A program made the position numbers and the translations under genes. Below, one piece after another: positions 26,801 through 35,752 of a stretch of 64,000 bases of DNA. The DNA is from Theocolax elegans (lineage: Eukaryota > Arthropoda > Insecta > Hymenoptera > Cerocephalidae). The stretch lies in assembly GCA_026168455.1 (NCBI GenBank), contig CM047428.1, positions 2,670,887-2,734,886 on the forward strand, given 5' to 3'. Numbering within the stretch: position 1 is the stretch's first letter; each line of letters begins with the position of its first letter. The notes beneath the pieces are model-generated. The model worked only from the letters and a program-made list of their open reading frames with translations. It had not been told where the DNA came from and made no database searches.

Positions 26801-29800
26801 TAATTTGTACGATGTTAAATGAATTATTTGTTATTATTTGTCCTTACAAAAGTTTCTCAAGCTTTTTAGAAAGCTTTTCATGAAAGAATCATTTACTGGA
26901 AAACATTTTTGGTTTTGAAAGTGCACTACTGTACAGATACTTTCTTTGCTAAGAAGTTTTCATACTTTGTAATACTTTCCATGGGGAACCGTAAAGATAA
27001 ATAATGTTACGATTGTAAACTAACTTTTTTTATGAAATAGTAAGTAAGCTTTGTTGCAATTCTTCGCTAACTTTAAAATACTAGAGAATACGTAACATTT
27101 TTATATTATGTTATACCGTATGATTGGATAAAAAAACAAAGTTACAAACCGCATTTAGATTTTCGTTAAATCTCGTTACAATAAATATCGCCTTTCTCGT
27201 CTACGTGAAATTAAAAATTATTATTGTAAATGATATAACTCTACCTCCTGGTTTTTCATCAGTGTCTTCCTTAATTAACTCATCTGTATCGCCGCTACAC
27301 GCCTCGCTATCTTTTAATAATTCTAAGTCACGAGCTTTCAACGATCCTGGTAAAACGAAATCTTCATCATTGAAAATTGGTGGGTCCGATTTAGCATCAA
27401 CTTTATCTAAAATATTTCCGTGGCAAATTTCTAGGACGCTATCCGTATTCGATTTACTTTGACACTCGATCCATTCCTGCTCCTCCTCAAGTACGTAGTC
27501 GCAAAAATCGCGCAAGCACACGGGTGTTCTTACTGCACACGTGACGCGACGCTCGATTATTTCGTTTGGCTGCCACGGCTGCGAATAAGACAGTTATTGG
27601 AAATTATTGGGAAAGTTTTTCCATGGGTTACTTGGCTGGTCGTACGTTGTCCTACTTTTTTTTACCTACTGTCGGTGATGACAAATTTCAAGCAACTCTT
27701 TGTTTACCACAGTTTGTTTTATCACAATAATTAAAAAATATTTTAATAAATAACTGTAGCAAGATTATAATTGTAGATTAGGTATTATATCGATCATTGA
27801 TGAACACACTGTATTGTTTACATTATATTGCAACGTTTCGATGGAAATTCTCCATCCTCATATATATGGCTCATATAATAAAACCGTCTGTCATGTTTTC
27901 ATTTGCTTTTACCTGACTACTTTTGCTTTTTCTTTGTGTTAACTACGTTGTGTTTTGTTCCAATTATTTATTTATCGATATAATACCTAATCTACAATTT
28001 CAACTACGTGGACGATATTAATATAACTAAAGAATATTGCAAGATTAGTTGCAATACAAAAATTGCACATGAATCAAAAACGTATGCACTGAAAAATGTG
28101 TAATGAATTTAAATAAATATTTTTTCGAATAGTCTTAAAAATATAATTGTTTAAAACTAAGAAATGTTTCGTAATTAAACTAGAGTTATCTTTCTGTCAT
28201 AAAAGAAAATTTTGGTTTGGTTTTTAAATAATTATTAGTTAGAACAAATATAATATTACAATACTACTGAATTCGCTAAATTATTGTTGAGTGTAATATT
28301 GGCATTAGAATTTCGTGAGGATAATATCAGAAATTAGGCATTGTCGAAGAAGAAAGAGGCTCCAGGACATCCAGCACTCACGAATGAAATAGCTCGAATC
28401 GAGTATAAAGTCAAATAGATCGATGGCTATCTACGTGGTCGCACGTACACTCACCTCGTCGGCGAAGAGGAGCAATATCGTATCGGTTGGCACGAAGTGT
28501 CTAGCCACGAGTCCTCCGTATTCCTGAAAGCAATCGCAAACTATTTGCAGAAACGCATCGGGTGCGAGTATCTCGGCATCCTGGAACTCCTCGAATGCCA
28601 CTGGACATCGGGCTTCGGTATCCAAGAGTCCTAAGCTTTCACGCGCGTTTATCAATCCAAAGAGATCGGAGCACTGTTCGAAGGATCGTAAGACGCGTCC
28701 TAGGGCATCGACGCTACTCGCTGACGCACTTAATGAGGAAACTCTTGGATTTGGGTCTGACGTGCTTAGGAATTGAATGGCCGATCTGACGCGTAGTGGT
28801 CGACGGTCTTGTCGTTCTTGGCTTTCACACTCACAGCCTGTCAGTTAATTTAGATGTTAAAATTTTCGGTGGACTTAAAAATAATTTTGGAAATATCGAG
28901 TGAAACACTTGTATCAATATTCGGCTAAGCGATTAAAAATTACCCCGGAAACAATTTGACTCGTTAAATTATTATTCGGATTGTAAAACGCGTGTTATTT
29001 TAAATTTCAATGAAAAGAGCAGCTAGTTCCATTTTCTCAAATCTCCATGTCGTTGGTTTGATTTTATCACTCGGTGGTTTTAATATTGATTGTTGGAAAT
29101 TCCTCGATTTTCTCGAGTCAAATGAGAAAAGGAAAGGTGAAATAAAAACTTTAACAAATTCTTTCCTTTTGTAACTTTTCAGTGGTCAATGTCACCTTCT
29201 TCAGACTCTATAAAAGATTTTATTTATAAATAAAACAATACAACTCGGATAATAAAAATTATATTTGAAATGAAAACTCGTTAAATCATCCGATTATATT
29301 GATTACAAACTTGTGCATCGTCAACAAAAAAAATGTAAACATTACTAGCTCTCGATTCATTACTATATAAGTAGATGCGATTTGTATATGTTTCACATAT
29401 TACAGAAAATTTGCGTCGTGTATACATCTATTTTTGACGTTTCCTTTTTAATAATGAGGAAAAAGAAGTGAAGATTAAATCGATTTGCTTCACAATTTTT
29501 GTGTACATTTGTACACAGTATTTACATTAGAAGGTATGTTATAATTTCCTGTTTTCTTATATCTTTTTTAATTATTTATTATCCGAGTTATACTGTTTTA
29601 TTTATAAATAAAAACGATTTTATACAGTCTGACAGAGAGTGGTATTGACCACCGAAACGTTACAAAAGGACAGAATGTGTTTAAATTTTTTCTCTAAATC
29701 TCCATCAATCAATATTTGTCAAATTGTCTTTACAATTTTTTTCTGTTATTGTTGAACGAATTAAAAGGTTTTGCGAATAGGGATGTCGAATTGGCATATA

Positions 29801-32800
29801 AAAATGCGAAAATTACTGTGCTTACATTTAAAATATTTAATTTACCTTCGTCACTTTCTATTTCAGTATTTATTGTACTTTGTTTTATCAACTTGTTAAA
29901 TCTTCTCGTTCTTTGAGGTGCTGCACTTAAGGATTGTTTTGTAATGTCGCCATGTTTAATTGAGTTGCGTATTTCATTATTAGATTTACATATATTAAAA
30001 TTTGTGATTTTTGAAAAACTTTGATTGTTTAATATTTTTACAGTACTTCGTAGACTTGAATCACTTTTCAAATGAGGACAAGTATCATTTCGATAAATAT
30101 TGTCAACACTGACATTTGTATCACTAAAAAATCCGTCTTCTTTATTTTTACAGTAATATTCGTCCAAAGAAGCAATTTTCAAAGAATTGCAATTAGCAAT
30201 GTGAACTTCGAGTAGTTTTCTGAGTCCAAGAAGGTTTAATAAATGTTTTGCCAAGGTTTTCTCCATTCCTTCCTTTTCGCAGCAACTAAAGATACCGGGT
30301 AAATGAACTTTGTAGTTTTCCACCTGTTCAAAAAATCGTATACACCCTTTTTGTCGTATTACTTTGGTTTTTATTATATTCAAAGGAAATGCGCAAAATT
30401 CGAAGAATATTGTAAAGTAGTATGAAATTTGTAAAGTAAAACGAAGAGAAAAATGAAAAGAAAAAAGAAAAGTTTGGTTAACCTAGAAAATAATGAAATT
30501 TGGCATTACTTGGTTTTGGTCCTCTTGGCACCAAGCCTCGGCAATCCTTGGGATCTCGAGCATCCTTACGTCGAAACTCGGCAAGTTCCGTCCGGACCGA
30601 AGGCAAGCATTGCTCCTTATCGCGTCGAGTTCCGACTCCCCGTCGTTAGCGCGACACGCATTTAACCTCAACGTGTCCCCGTGAAGAATTAATTCGAGCT
30701 CGGGGCGGCGTAGCGACAACGACGACTCGTTCGGCTGTAAGACGAGCTCGTATTTCAAATTCAATAGGGGAAGTTTCTAAGGTAAGATGCACGAAAGCCA
30801 CGTAGTTCACTTTGCTTAACGAAGTCGCGGTTCCTGGTCTTGCTCTTGGAATCCGCGTCTGGCTCGATGAACGTGACGAAGACGACTCGTCAACCTCGTC
30901 ATCTTCTCCATTTGTTTGCTCCGGTTGATAATCATCTAAGTTCACGTGGGAAGGGATTCGAGTGGAAGGTACTTTTGTAATGTGTTTCGCGCTTACTTAA
31001 CGATAACTTTGATAGCTACAGTTTCCTTTTCTTGATCACTCGTTTTCAAGTGAAAATAAACTCCCTGGCTGACTGAACGTTTACTTGCACTACTCGTGCA
31101 CTACTTTAACACTTGTATGAACAAAGATACACGAGTAATCGACTCTTTATCGATATTAATATTATATATTGATATTAATAACTATAAAAATAGCGAGTTT
31201 AAGATTAAATTTAAATAAAAAGATTAAAATAAAAGAAAAATGTATATTAAAATTCATTTTTCTTTTAACGTTTAAAATTGAATAAAATAATAAAAATGGT
31301 GTACACAAAAAAGAAACGAACTTTTTAGCAGTTTTCATTTTACTTCCGAGAATAAGGAAATAAATTAAATCCACCTGGTTGCACAAAATTGAGTAAATAA
31401 ATTAACGCAATAAATATTTGAAGTAAAACCGTCGTGTGATTACCTAGACCCGGGCTCATCTCTTCGTTATCGTCCCGCAGATTCTCTTCGACTTGGCATA
31501 GCAGTGCATCCAGTTGTACGGGTATCGTCACGTACTCTTCGGGTATAAACCCCATAAAGATCTCGTAGAGACGAGTAATTTGTCTCTGGGGTCTTGGGTC
31601 GTAGACATCGAGCAACCTCATGCTACGTAAATATGCAGCGTGAGCCTGTAAGGCCTCGTGTACGTTGTACAATGCACAAGAGATACTGTCGTAGACGTCG
31701 TTGCGATCATTCTTCAGGTAATAACACGGGCAGAGAGGAATGGCGGCCACGTTTAGTAACTCCCTTCCTTCGAAATGTTTCCAAAACTTCCTGTTGGTTT
31801 GGCATTTGTGTGTTTAGACAAATGTTCGACAATAGTTACTAAATATTCATAAACTATTATATACTTTAATATTTATATATACTAAAATATTTAGTCCCGT
31901 ACACACAAAATCTAAATTTTTTATACTTACATTTTATAATAACACGCTTATATTCTTAATTATACAATTTAGTAATTTTTAAAGCATTTATAAAATAAAA
32001 TAATTATTTGGGGGAACAAATAAGATAATAATCAATATTTATCACTTGTATTTAAAACTACTTATATAATATAAAATATAACGTTACTTTAGTGAATTTT
32101 TCGTGCAAGGGGAAGCTGAAATAGATTGTGATTTTATGGGTGCACAGTTTTCTGAAATGCTCGATGTTGATTCTTTACAGTCATTGTCTTCTTGAAGATT
32201 TTCAAGCTTGAAGATGCAATACAGTGGTATTCCAATTTTAACGAGTTCGAAGGGTAATGCAGGATCGCAAAAGCCAGCGAGAAGGATGTAGAGATTGGGA
32301 CCTTCAATGAGTAAAAGGGAATGTTTACGAGCTTTACATTTCTGCAATAATTTAACATCAATATTATAAATAATTAATTATATTAAAACATTAATCGAGC
32401 TGTCCATTTAAATCTTGCCAATAAATATACTTCATGCGTATTTTTTGTATGACTTAAACTTTGACATCGATTTTACCGAATTTACCTAACAAAACGATTG
32501 AAAAATGTATATAGCAAATTATATAATAGAGAATATAATGTCAAAATTGAATAGACTTGTAAGGGGATGAATGTTTATTAAATATTGAATTAAATAATAA
32601 TTAATTAAAAATTGCATAAAACTAAATTTTTCGAAAAGACTTGACAAAGATTTCAAATTAAATTACAATTGTAAAATTATTTTCAAAAACAATTAAAATT
32701 CAATAAAATTACTTGTTACTGCATTTTAAAATTTTAAATATGTTATAAATCACTAAGTTAAGTTTTCGGACTGCCAATAGCAATAGCAATGTTTATGTAT

Positions 32801-34362
32801 ACTAATTCATTTTTATTTTTTAATTTTCATCTTTGTATGTACTTAGCTAAATAACTCACGTAAGTTAATAAAGCTCTATATTAAAAAAAAAAAAATATGT
32901 TATAAAATTATAATGTGAGATATAACAAAGAAATCCATAATTATAACAAATTGAAAAAAGAGGCCTGCGATGGCTCGGTCGGTTAGGGCATCGGGATCGT
33001 AATGTGGAGGTCCCAGGTTCGATTCCCGGCTCCGGCCGATTAATACAAGCACAACTGGGGAATGTATTTTCAACAAGTGCTTTCTTAACAAAGACATCGT
33101 ATGACTTTCGTCGCTGATTAGCACCAATTTGAGAGCATAAAAAACCGACGTTAAAAAAATTGAAAACACTTGGCACATTTAATTTTTTGGATCAGTATTC
33201 CCAAATGGACTTTACGACAAATATTTTTAATGAAGATAATATCTAATGAAAAGGTATATGAATACTGTACTGTAACAAATGGGTTGCCAGACCTTATATG
33301 GTACTTTTAACAAAATTTTTAAAAAACTTTATTTTCACACAATAATTGTTCTTTATGCCAATTATTTAATCAGTATCTACAAGCTAATTTAACAAGCTCA
33401 ACTACCGCACATAAATATCAAAATACGAATTTCTTTATCCAAAACTGATGAAATTACATTTATTTCAAGTAACCCGTTGAAAAATTAAAGTGCAGAAGGA
33501 ACGATAAAAGAAAATCCGACAAGAAAATTTAGTTCTCATGAATTAAAGGTTGCGGTAAAAAAAAAGTATTACTAAATCAGCATCCAACCGCAAAAGTGTT
33601 TTTATCATTTGCAAAAGTCTTACCATCCGTTGGAGCATCGTCGACGTATACGCGATCTTTCCACTCTTCACCACGTTTCCGGAGACGCGAATTCGCCTTG
33701 CGAGCGGAATTCGTTCGAGTCTCAGTTTTTGCTTTACGCCCCCGAGAATCGTCCGCGGACTGCTGCATCGCCAGGAATTCCCGATCTCGGTCTCTCGACG
33801 CTTCAAGCTCGGCTTCGTTTCTTGCCAAGGATTCGAGTCGCGCTTCGTAAATCATCCACTTGATTAGCGCGGCGTCTAAAAACCGAGAGGTGTTACCTTC
33901 CTCGAGTGCGACTCGCGCGCACTGCCGAATTTTTTGAGCGGAGCCTGATGATTTCGTTGTATTTTGAGCTTAGAATCATAAAACTTATCGTTATAACCTG
34001 ATATTTTATATTTCTTAATGAGATTATTAAGAACTTTTTAAAATGTATAATTATATGTATTTAGATAAATATTTTTATGAATTACAATTCTAACCTTGTT
34101 CCTTATTACAAGGTTTCCTCTTCGTTAATCTCTTGAGAGTAGTCAACATACTTTCACGGGTAATTGTACGAACTTCTCTTCTGTAACCATCTTCGCATAT
34201 ACTATTAATGTACGACGAATATTTTTCGGTATTTTCTGGATCTTCCATCAAGATTGTTACGATACACTGCCATTTACGATCGTTTATAGTTACTCCTTCG
34301 AGTACAGATTGTAAGGTGACGTTCTTTGAATCTTTTAGAACGCTTTTCACTGATTTAGGCAT
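20702..34362 (-). CDS. SPAG17: SPAG17/PF6 homologue, central-apparatus protein (17 exons traced, 3' end not found)
   Basis: Gene-level entry; exons follow separately. SPAG17 (Chlamydomonas PF6) is a large scaffold of the C1a projection of the 9+2 axoneme, needed for flagellar and ciliary motility; in an insect the likely sites are sperm tails and possibly chordotonal cilia. Seventeen exons with GT/AG borders join without a frame break into 4,803 nt, 1,601 codons. Family blocks appear in the expected order: an N-terminal block, the acidic 'YVDDAPTDG' turn, 'GIPLYCIFKLEN', 'FWKHFEGRELLNVA', 'EEYVTIPVQLDALL', 'AFEEFQDAEILAPDAF', 'SWPSGLIIKPEE', and C-terminal repeats of the type 'DG(T/S)...L..DG'. 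Vertebrate SPAG17 is about 2,200 residues, so roughly the last quarter, with its ASH/HYDIN-like domain, is not accounted for. The gene may be nested in an intron of a plus-strand gene. Identity is confident; exact exon ends are by eye. Confidence 0.92.
21250..21420 (-). CDS. SPAG17: SPAG17 exon 16 (residues 1496-1552)
   Basis: Acceptor 'atatgtag', then IPEPNLSSPARDPIISDEK, 'FLMARLFEGIGRCGENS' and 'MQKALMRYWRE'. Vertebrate SPAG17 here has 'VPPNLRSRSWETFPS', 'WKGLCIES' and 'LQMRQFIQHEV', so the order and spacing fit. The donor CGTGAA|GTATGA is phase 0. Confidence 0.87.
21545..22021 (-). CDS. SPAG17: SPAG17 exon 15 (residues 1337-1495)
   Basis: Acceptor 'ttatcttctag', then LDDETVTIRRRGCQHCNCS, which has a small Cys/His cluster. 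Later 'RTRMFAVNRNGTAYEYHH' and 'YRLALHMPPKVLGESRDWI' match the family's 'PRFFVMYADGSGMELLRD' and the strand that follows it. The donor TACAAA|GTGAGT is strong, phase 0. At 477 nt it is nearly the longest exon. Confidence 0.9.
22414..22688 (-). CDS. SPAG17: SPAG17 exon 14 (residues 1245-1336)
   Basis: Acceptor 'aattccag', then DGTRTQTGWTIEAEPVVCD and 'EHPNYATLVRKDSVRELYM', comparable to the family's 'SSRYATVIANCEDSSCCA'. The donor GTTGAC|GTAAGT is a perfect consensus, phase 0. An unrelated open frame of 125 codons on the plus strand (22191-22568) is a shadow of this exon. Confidence 0.86.
23132..23372 (-). CDS. SPAG17: SPAG17 exon 13 (residues 1165-1244)
   Basis: The acceptor 'gattaacag' opens LSCESFESTSTEPQGFIRR. 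The block 'RYTVLEPDGHCYEILDG' and then 'KLMQRADGTVMLLNADGEL' carries two copies of the SPAG17 'DG' beta-repeat, like the remembered 'VIVEKKDGTRIVDHADGTR'. The donor CCTG|GTTAGA is phase 1. The upstream intron of 2.2 kb, the largest inside the gene, includes a dispersed repeat. Confidence 0.88.
24850..25145. repeat. Dispersed repeat family R, copy 3 (SPAG17 intron 12)
   Basis: 'aaacccaagtgttttcagat', 'acgatgtttgggttgac' and 'caatttgggtccgacatcc' align in order with copies 1 and 4. It lies inside the largest SPAG17 intron. The open frame 25039-25263 falls partly within it and is not a gene. Confidence 0.5.
25583..25674 (-). CDS. SPAG17: SPAG17 exon 12 (residues 1134-1164)
   Basis: A 92-nt exon between 'tttaaag' and CAACAG|GTAAAT, reading 'EHGPSVSMQSQNNYEFENV' and a Ser-rich tail. 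It has no recognisable family motif; support is phase continuity on both sides, clean splice sites and position. Confidence 0.65.
25776..26045 (-). CDS. SPAG17: SPAG17 exon 11 (residues 1044-1133)
   Basis: Acceptor 'cctttccag', then 'YELLFEIQISWPSGLIIKP', matching the family's 'SLNVSCPSGLLLTF'. The end, 'DIVKFFNDNSIIVLRPNG', is the first of several repeats where a strand, a turn with Asp/Gly, and another strand alternate; this repeat type fills the middle of SPAG17. Donor AAAG|GTACAA, phase 1. Confidence 0.88.
26210..26650 (-). CDS. SPAG17: SPAG17 exon 10 (residues 897-1043)
   Basis: Acceptor 'aactccgcag', then a Lys/Arg/Glu-rich basic run, followed by a folded block 'FDFIGYDLGERRRVQVTNL' and 'VQVSLPEYHGDGWSFWC', ending 'LRTSNGIIVAFSRLPKRL'. 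It corresponds to the vertebrate 'FHGYNMGN' block, which is likewise preceded by a Lys/Glu-rich segment. The donor TTTAG|GTAACG is phase 1. Confidence 0.88.
27245..27578 (-). CDS. SPAG17: SPAG17 exon 9 (residues 786-896)
   Basis: Acceptor 'ttattcgcag', then PWQPNEIIERRVTCAVRTP and 'VCLRDFCDYVLEEEQEWIE'. This corresponds to the family's 'VGFRNYLELVAKSIQDWIT'. The rest is an acidic Asp/Glu/Ser linker. The donor CAGGAG|GTAGAG is phase 1. The preceding intron contains a broken Penelope-like repeat. Confidence 0.86.
27768..28045. mobile_element. Penelope-like element D, fragment (SPAG17 intron 8)
   Basis: 27770-27858 matches the left arm of element B, and 27974-28043 matches its outer end in reverse ('aatacctaatctacaattt', 'acgtggacgatattaat'). 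Between them is about 110 bp of unrelated sequence, and the CTGAAGA half of the core is missing. It is a decayed copy. Confidence 0.6.
28455..28837 (-). CDS. SPAG17: SPAG17 exon 8 (residues 658-785)
   Basis: Acceptor 'aactgacag', then GCECESQERQDRRPLRVRS. The diagnostic part is 'GLLDTEARCPVAFEEFQDA' then 'LAPDAFLQIVCDCFQEYG' and 'ARHFVPTDTILLLFADE', equivalent to the family's 'LMDWSFTEHFKPKVLLQVL' and 'YYHTQDNSLLLVFHNP'. The donor GACGAG|GTGAGT is near-consensus, phase 0. Confidence 0.9.
29105..29700. mobile_element. Penelope-like fold-back element C (SPAG17 intron 7)
   Basis: Inverted arms near 29150-29265 and 29575-29690 share 'cttttgtaac', 'tggtcaat', 'tttatttataaat' and 'ccgagtt' in reverse. 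The left arm has CTGAAGA on the minus strand at 29198-29204 but GAAAA instead of GAAAC. The right arm has GAAAC at 29654-29658 but a damaged CTGA segment. It is the oldest-looking of the three. Confidence 0.55.
29846..30323 (-). CDS. SPAG17: SPAG17 exon 7 (residues 499-657)
   Basis: The acceptor 'tttgaacag' opens VENYKVHLPGIFSCCEKEG. A 478-nt exon follows, mostly a low-complexity linker rich in Asn, Ser, Lys and Ile that is more AT-rich than neighbouring exons. Residues such as 'EKTLAKHLLNLLGLRKLLEV' look helical. Vertebrate SPAG17 also has a long divergent linker here. The donor GAAG|GTAAAT is phase 1; a second GTAAGC further on would also be usable. Confidence 0.72.
30510..30776 (-). CDS. 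SPAG17: SPAG17 exon 6 (residues 410-498)
   Basis: The acceptor 'cttaccttag' is followed by KLPLLNLKYELVLQPNESS. 'PLLNLKYELVL' resembles the family's 'GPLLLNYHDAHAHKKYAL'. 'LDAIRSNACLRSGRNLPSF' may correspond to the following Gln/Glu-rich helix. An in-frame TAG just before the exon overlaps the acceptor. The donor is AACCAA|GTAATG, phase 0. Confidence 0.78.
30895..30971 (-). CDS. SPAG17: SPAG17 exon 5 (residues 384-409)
   Basis: Short exon beginning at 'caaaag|TACC', reading VPSTRIPSHVNLDDYQPEQ and ending in an acidic 'NGEDDE'. The donor GACGAG|GTTGAC is weak but phase 0, and splices to AAA CTT CCC of exon 6 to restore the frame. The frame also stays open through the whole 118-bp intron and beyond (to about 30646), and that intron is unusually GC-rich for this locus. 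The 3' end of this exon is therefore the least certain of the set. Confidence 0.6.
31444..31790 (-). CDS. SPAG17: SPAG17 exon 4 (residues 268-383)
   Basis: The acceptor 'accaacag' precedes G AAG TTT TGG, giving 'KKFWKHFEGRELLNVA'. Next come 'ALYNVHEALQAHAAYLRSM', 'RLLDVYDPRPQRQ' and 'EEYVTIPVQLDALLCQVEE'. These line up with the family blocks 'LKTFWKYLEP', 'HYLESMQLINVPQV' and 'EEFISVPLILHCMLEQV'. This is one of the clearest exons. The donor is CTAG|GTAATC, phase 1, and joining to exon 5 makes 'GLVPSTRIPSH', like the family's 'DLVPPSLREPSP'. Confidence 0.9.
32088..32301 (-). CDS. SPAG17: SPAG17 exon 3 (residues 197-267)
   Basis: The acceptor 'cattgaag' before GT CCC AAT keeps phase and gives 'GPNLYILLAGFCDPAL' then 'ELVKIGIPLYCIFKLEN'. 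This parallels the family's hydrophobic block followed by 'GIPITSVIKIS'. An acceptor further upstream at 32345 would introduce an immediate stop in phase, which is why the internal one is chosen. The exon ends in a poorly conserved Ser/Asn-rich linker at CTAAA|GTAACG, phase 2. Confidence 0.8.
32961..33175 (+). mobile_element. tRNA-derived SINE, copy 1 (in SPAG17 intron 2)
   Basis: The head looks like a tRNA: an A-box-like 'tggctcggtcggttagggc' and a perfect B box 'ggttcgattcc' at 33016-33026. A non-tRNA body of about 130 bp ('aagtgctttctt', 'catcgtatgact', 'gctgattagcacc') follows, shared with a second copy at 49.5 kb. It is sense to the plus strand and antisense to SPAG17, and would be transcribed by RNA polymerase III if active. 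Confidence 0.85.
33624..33944 (-). CDS. SPAG17: SPAG17 exon 2 (residues 90-196)
   Basis: The acceptor 'catcag' precedes GC TCC GCT, which completes the phase-1 codon of exon 1. The exon runs SAQKIRQCARVALEEGNTS, then 'ALIKWMIYEARLE', then a charged coiled-coil-like stretch rich in Glu, Arg and Lys, and ends 'KDRVYVDDAPTDG'. That ending corresponds to the family signature remembered as 'NRYIDDEPDDG'. The donor is GATG|GTAAGA, phase 1. GC content is far above the flanking introns, as for most exons of this gene. Confidence 0.88.
34095..34362 (-). CDS. SPAG17: SPAG17 exon 1 (residues 1-89)
   Basis: First coding exon. The ATG at 34362 opens MPKSVKSVLKDSKNV and no earlier in-frame methionine is needed. 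The stretch 'NDRKWQCIVTILMEDPEN' followed by 'ITRESMLTTL' matches the conserved N-terminal block of SPAG17 proteins as remembered ('NDWQASIAFVVG' ... 'SWQDILQQI'). The donor is CAAG|GTTAGA at 34094-34093, phase 1. It joins exon 2 across a 150-bp intron to rebuild a glycine codon. No core promoter could be picked out upstream. Confidence 0.88.
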
Positions 34363-34946
34363 TGTTGTTATTGGAGTACAAGGTATTAAAGGTTATGTAC
34401 ACATTGCTTAATGTGAATGTTGCTGTTATAAAAAATCTAGTATACGGATTTCTTTTAGTGTATATTATTTTAGTGTTAGTTGCAAACTTCAGTTTATTTT
34501 TTAACTATCTTATCACTTATTACGATCACATTTTTTTTAAATAATAAGCTCTATTTTTTAATTTTTCAATCATAACTATTATTTACAAATGTAATTATAA
34601 GTTACTTATTTTTTTTAACTCACACAATCGTTTATGGCAATATTAATAAACTTAAGATTAATAAATATAGCTATTCAACACCCATCTCTCCTTTATTTTG
34701 GATTTTCTTTTTAATAATGCAATTAAACCTGTTACATGAAGTTATTTGCTAATTAGTTTTGGATTTAAATGAGTTTTTGTTTAACAAAATTTCTTTAAAA
34801 CATTAAAGAACAATTGATGATACATATTATTTAATTGTACGTATTCGTTGATCATGTATTGTTGACAAAAAATGTTTCATGTTAAACCAATAAGTCGACA
34901 TTGTTGATAATATTTACAATATAACAGATAATTATACATATATATA

Positions 34947-35495
34947 TAATAATATCGGTCTCTCCGAACTAAATGCTTTACTTTTAGAATAAAGCAGGTC
35001 TATCGTACTCTTTGTCCACTATGGTTGGTGGAATTTCCCAGAGCACGGCCTCGTCCTCGATCTCCAGCTTGGACTCTTCAGTAAGGAACTGTAAGTATAT
35101 ACTTACGTATTACCGAACGATAAAATTTTGTATCAAATAACTCGCGACACGGTCTAACACGTCGCATTCTGGCTGGTGGCTTTTCCCACCACCACAGGGA
35201 GACGACTATCTCTCTACACTCGTTGGAGAGATCGTCGTCTATTTTCTATATATATAGCCGCAGAACATCTTGCTGGCGTCGCGGTTCATCTTGCGACAGG
35301 CGTCTAAGGTAAGATCTCCAGTTCCTTACTGAGGAGTCCAAGCTGGAGATCGAGGACGTAACGCCTTTAATTATTTTAAAAGGCCGTGCTCTGGGAAATT
35401 CCACCAACCATAGTGGACAAAGAGTACGATAGGCCTGCTTTATTCTAAAAGTAAAACATTTAGTTCGGAGAGACCGATATTATTATATATATATA
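34947..35495. repeat. Large inverted repeat with structured GC-rich centre
   Basis: Arms at about 34947-35091 and 35315-35495 ('ggtctctccgaactaaatg', 'gtccactatggttggtgg', 'ctccagcttggactc') are inverted copies. The right arm carries an extra 20 bp or so. The centre contains a hairpin with stem AGACGAC.ATCTCTC / GAGAGATCGTCGTCT (35200-35240) and a smaller one at 35171-35193. The segment 'tattaccgaacgataaaat' also occurs directly repeated at 35108 and 35503. Probably a fold-back transposon; family unknown. Confidence 0.65.
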
Positions 35496-35752
35496 TATAT
35501 GCATATTACCGAACGATAAAATTTTGTATCAGATAATTATACAAATGTTCAAAATAAAAAAACTTTTAAATTTTAATGTATACATTCCAGCTTATTTCAG
35601 AAATAAGAATCTCTTTTCAAGAGAAATGTGAAGTTCCGTTTGTACAAATTGTAACTGTACATAAATGAAAAATTACTAGGATCTCTACAATGTTGATGTA
35701 CAGATTATTTGTCTTTTGTGAATTTTTATGTTAATGTAAGCCTCTTGTCTTA

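Noticed and set aside
32961..33035. tRNA gene
   Set aside because: A and B boxes are present but no good cloverleaf or acceptor stem, and a common non-tRNA body follows in two copies, so it is a SINE head.
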